Below are positions 5,799 through 5,862 of a stretch of 5,862 nt of DNA, piece by piece (position 1 is the first letter of the stretch; every line of letters starts with the position of its first letter). The stretch comes from Lachnospiraceae bacterium. Its GTDB lineage: Bacteria; Bacillota; Clostridia; Lachnospirales; Lachnospiraceae. Location: NCBI GenBank assembly GCA_031285465.1, contig JAITWD010000146.1:1-5862 (forward strand). The letters are read 5' to 3'. A model generated the notes under the pieces. It did not search any database, had not been told where the DNA came from, and saw nothing but the letters and a program-made list of their open reading frames with translations. The position numbers and the translations under genes are program-made.

Positions 5799-5862
5799 TT
5801 GAATAATATGAAGACAGTTGTAAAATTTGGTGGCAGCTCCCTTGCCAGTGCTGAGCAGTTTA
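5799..5862 (+). CDS. Aspartate kinase (5' end only)
   Basis: Only about 21 codons are in the window, but KTVVKFGGSSLASAEQF is the diagnostic N-terminus of aspartate kinases: the KFGGSS motif binds ATP and aspartate. The enzyme phosphorylates aspartate, the first step to lysine, threonine and methionine. TTG 5799 is chosen for its spacing to AAGGAG; ATG 5808, where the family homology begins, is the alternative and would remove three residues. Which feedback class (lysine, threonine or both) applies depends on the C-terminal ACT domains beyond the window, so no symbol is given. Its place after hom and the mutase-like gene suggests a threonine-branch cluster. Confidence 0.9.
   Translation, partial: MNNMKTVVKFGGSSLASAEQF

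Overview
The window looks like chromosomal DNA of a Gram-positive anaerobe of the Clostridia, probably close to Eubacteriaceae (Acetobacterium/Eubacterium-like). The evidence is strong AAGGAG-type ribosome binding sites, sigma-A style promoters, a PheB-like HTH+ACT protein beside homoserine dehydrogenase, and a secreted transglutaminase-like protein with the Ig-like modules common in clostridial surface proteins. Genes are near 50% GC and spacers are more AT-rich. The genus is a guess; the broad group is more secure.

Layout. Positions 1-1904 (minus strand) hold the first 634 codons of a secreted transglutaminase-like protein whose C-terminus lies outside the window. Positions 1905-2402 form a divergent intergenic region of about 500 bases with no gene. 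It holds the minus-strand promoter (1985-2014), three TGACGGT boxes (2007-2056), a ~210-bp imperfect palindrome (2069-2278) and a plus-strand promoter (2312-2340). Positions 2403-2846 encode a small HTH+ACT protein. Positions 2847-3153 are a ~300-base non-coding spacer: two tandem 60-bp hairpin repeats, two more perfect hairpins and a partial third repeat copy. Then follow homoserine dehydrogenase (3154-4383), a cofactor-independent phosphoglycerate mutase-like metalloenzyme split by a frameshift (4440-5644), a 154-base AT-rich spacer with two small hairpins, and the first codons of an aspartate kinase (5799 to the window end).

The four plus-strand genes read as an aspartate-family (threonine/methionine branch) cluster. 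Aspartate kinase makes aspartyl phosphate, homoserine dehydrogenase makes homoserine, and the phosphoglycerate mutase-like enzyme sits where a homoserine kinase would be expected. The ACT protein may sense an amino acid. No other homoserine kinase is visible, which supports (but does not prove) the idea that the mutase-like enzyme fills that step. Its reading frame breaks at a short G-run (4911-4914). Restoring one G rejoins the two halves into a family-like sequence, so a sequencing error or a very recent mutation is likely.

No wholly new multi-gene system is evident. The least explained elements are non-coding: the long palindrome and the hairpin array ahead of hom.
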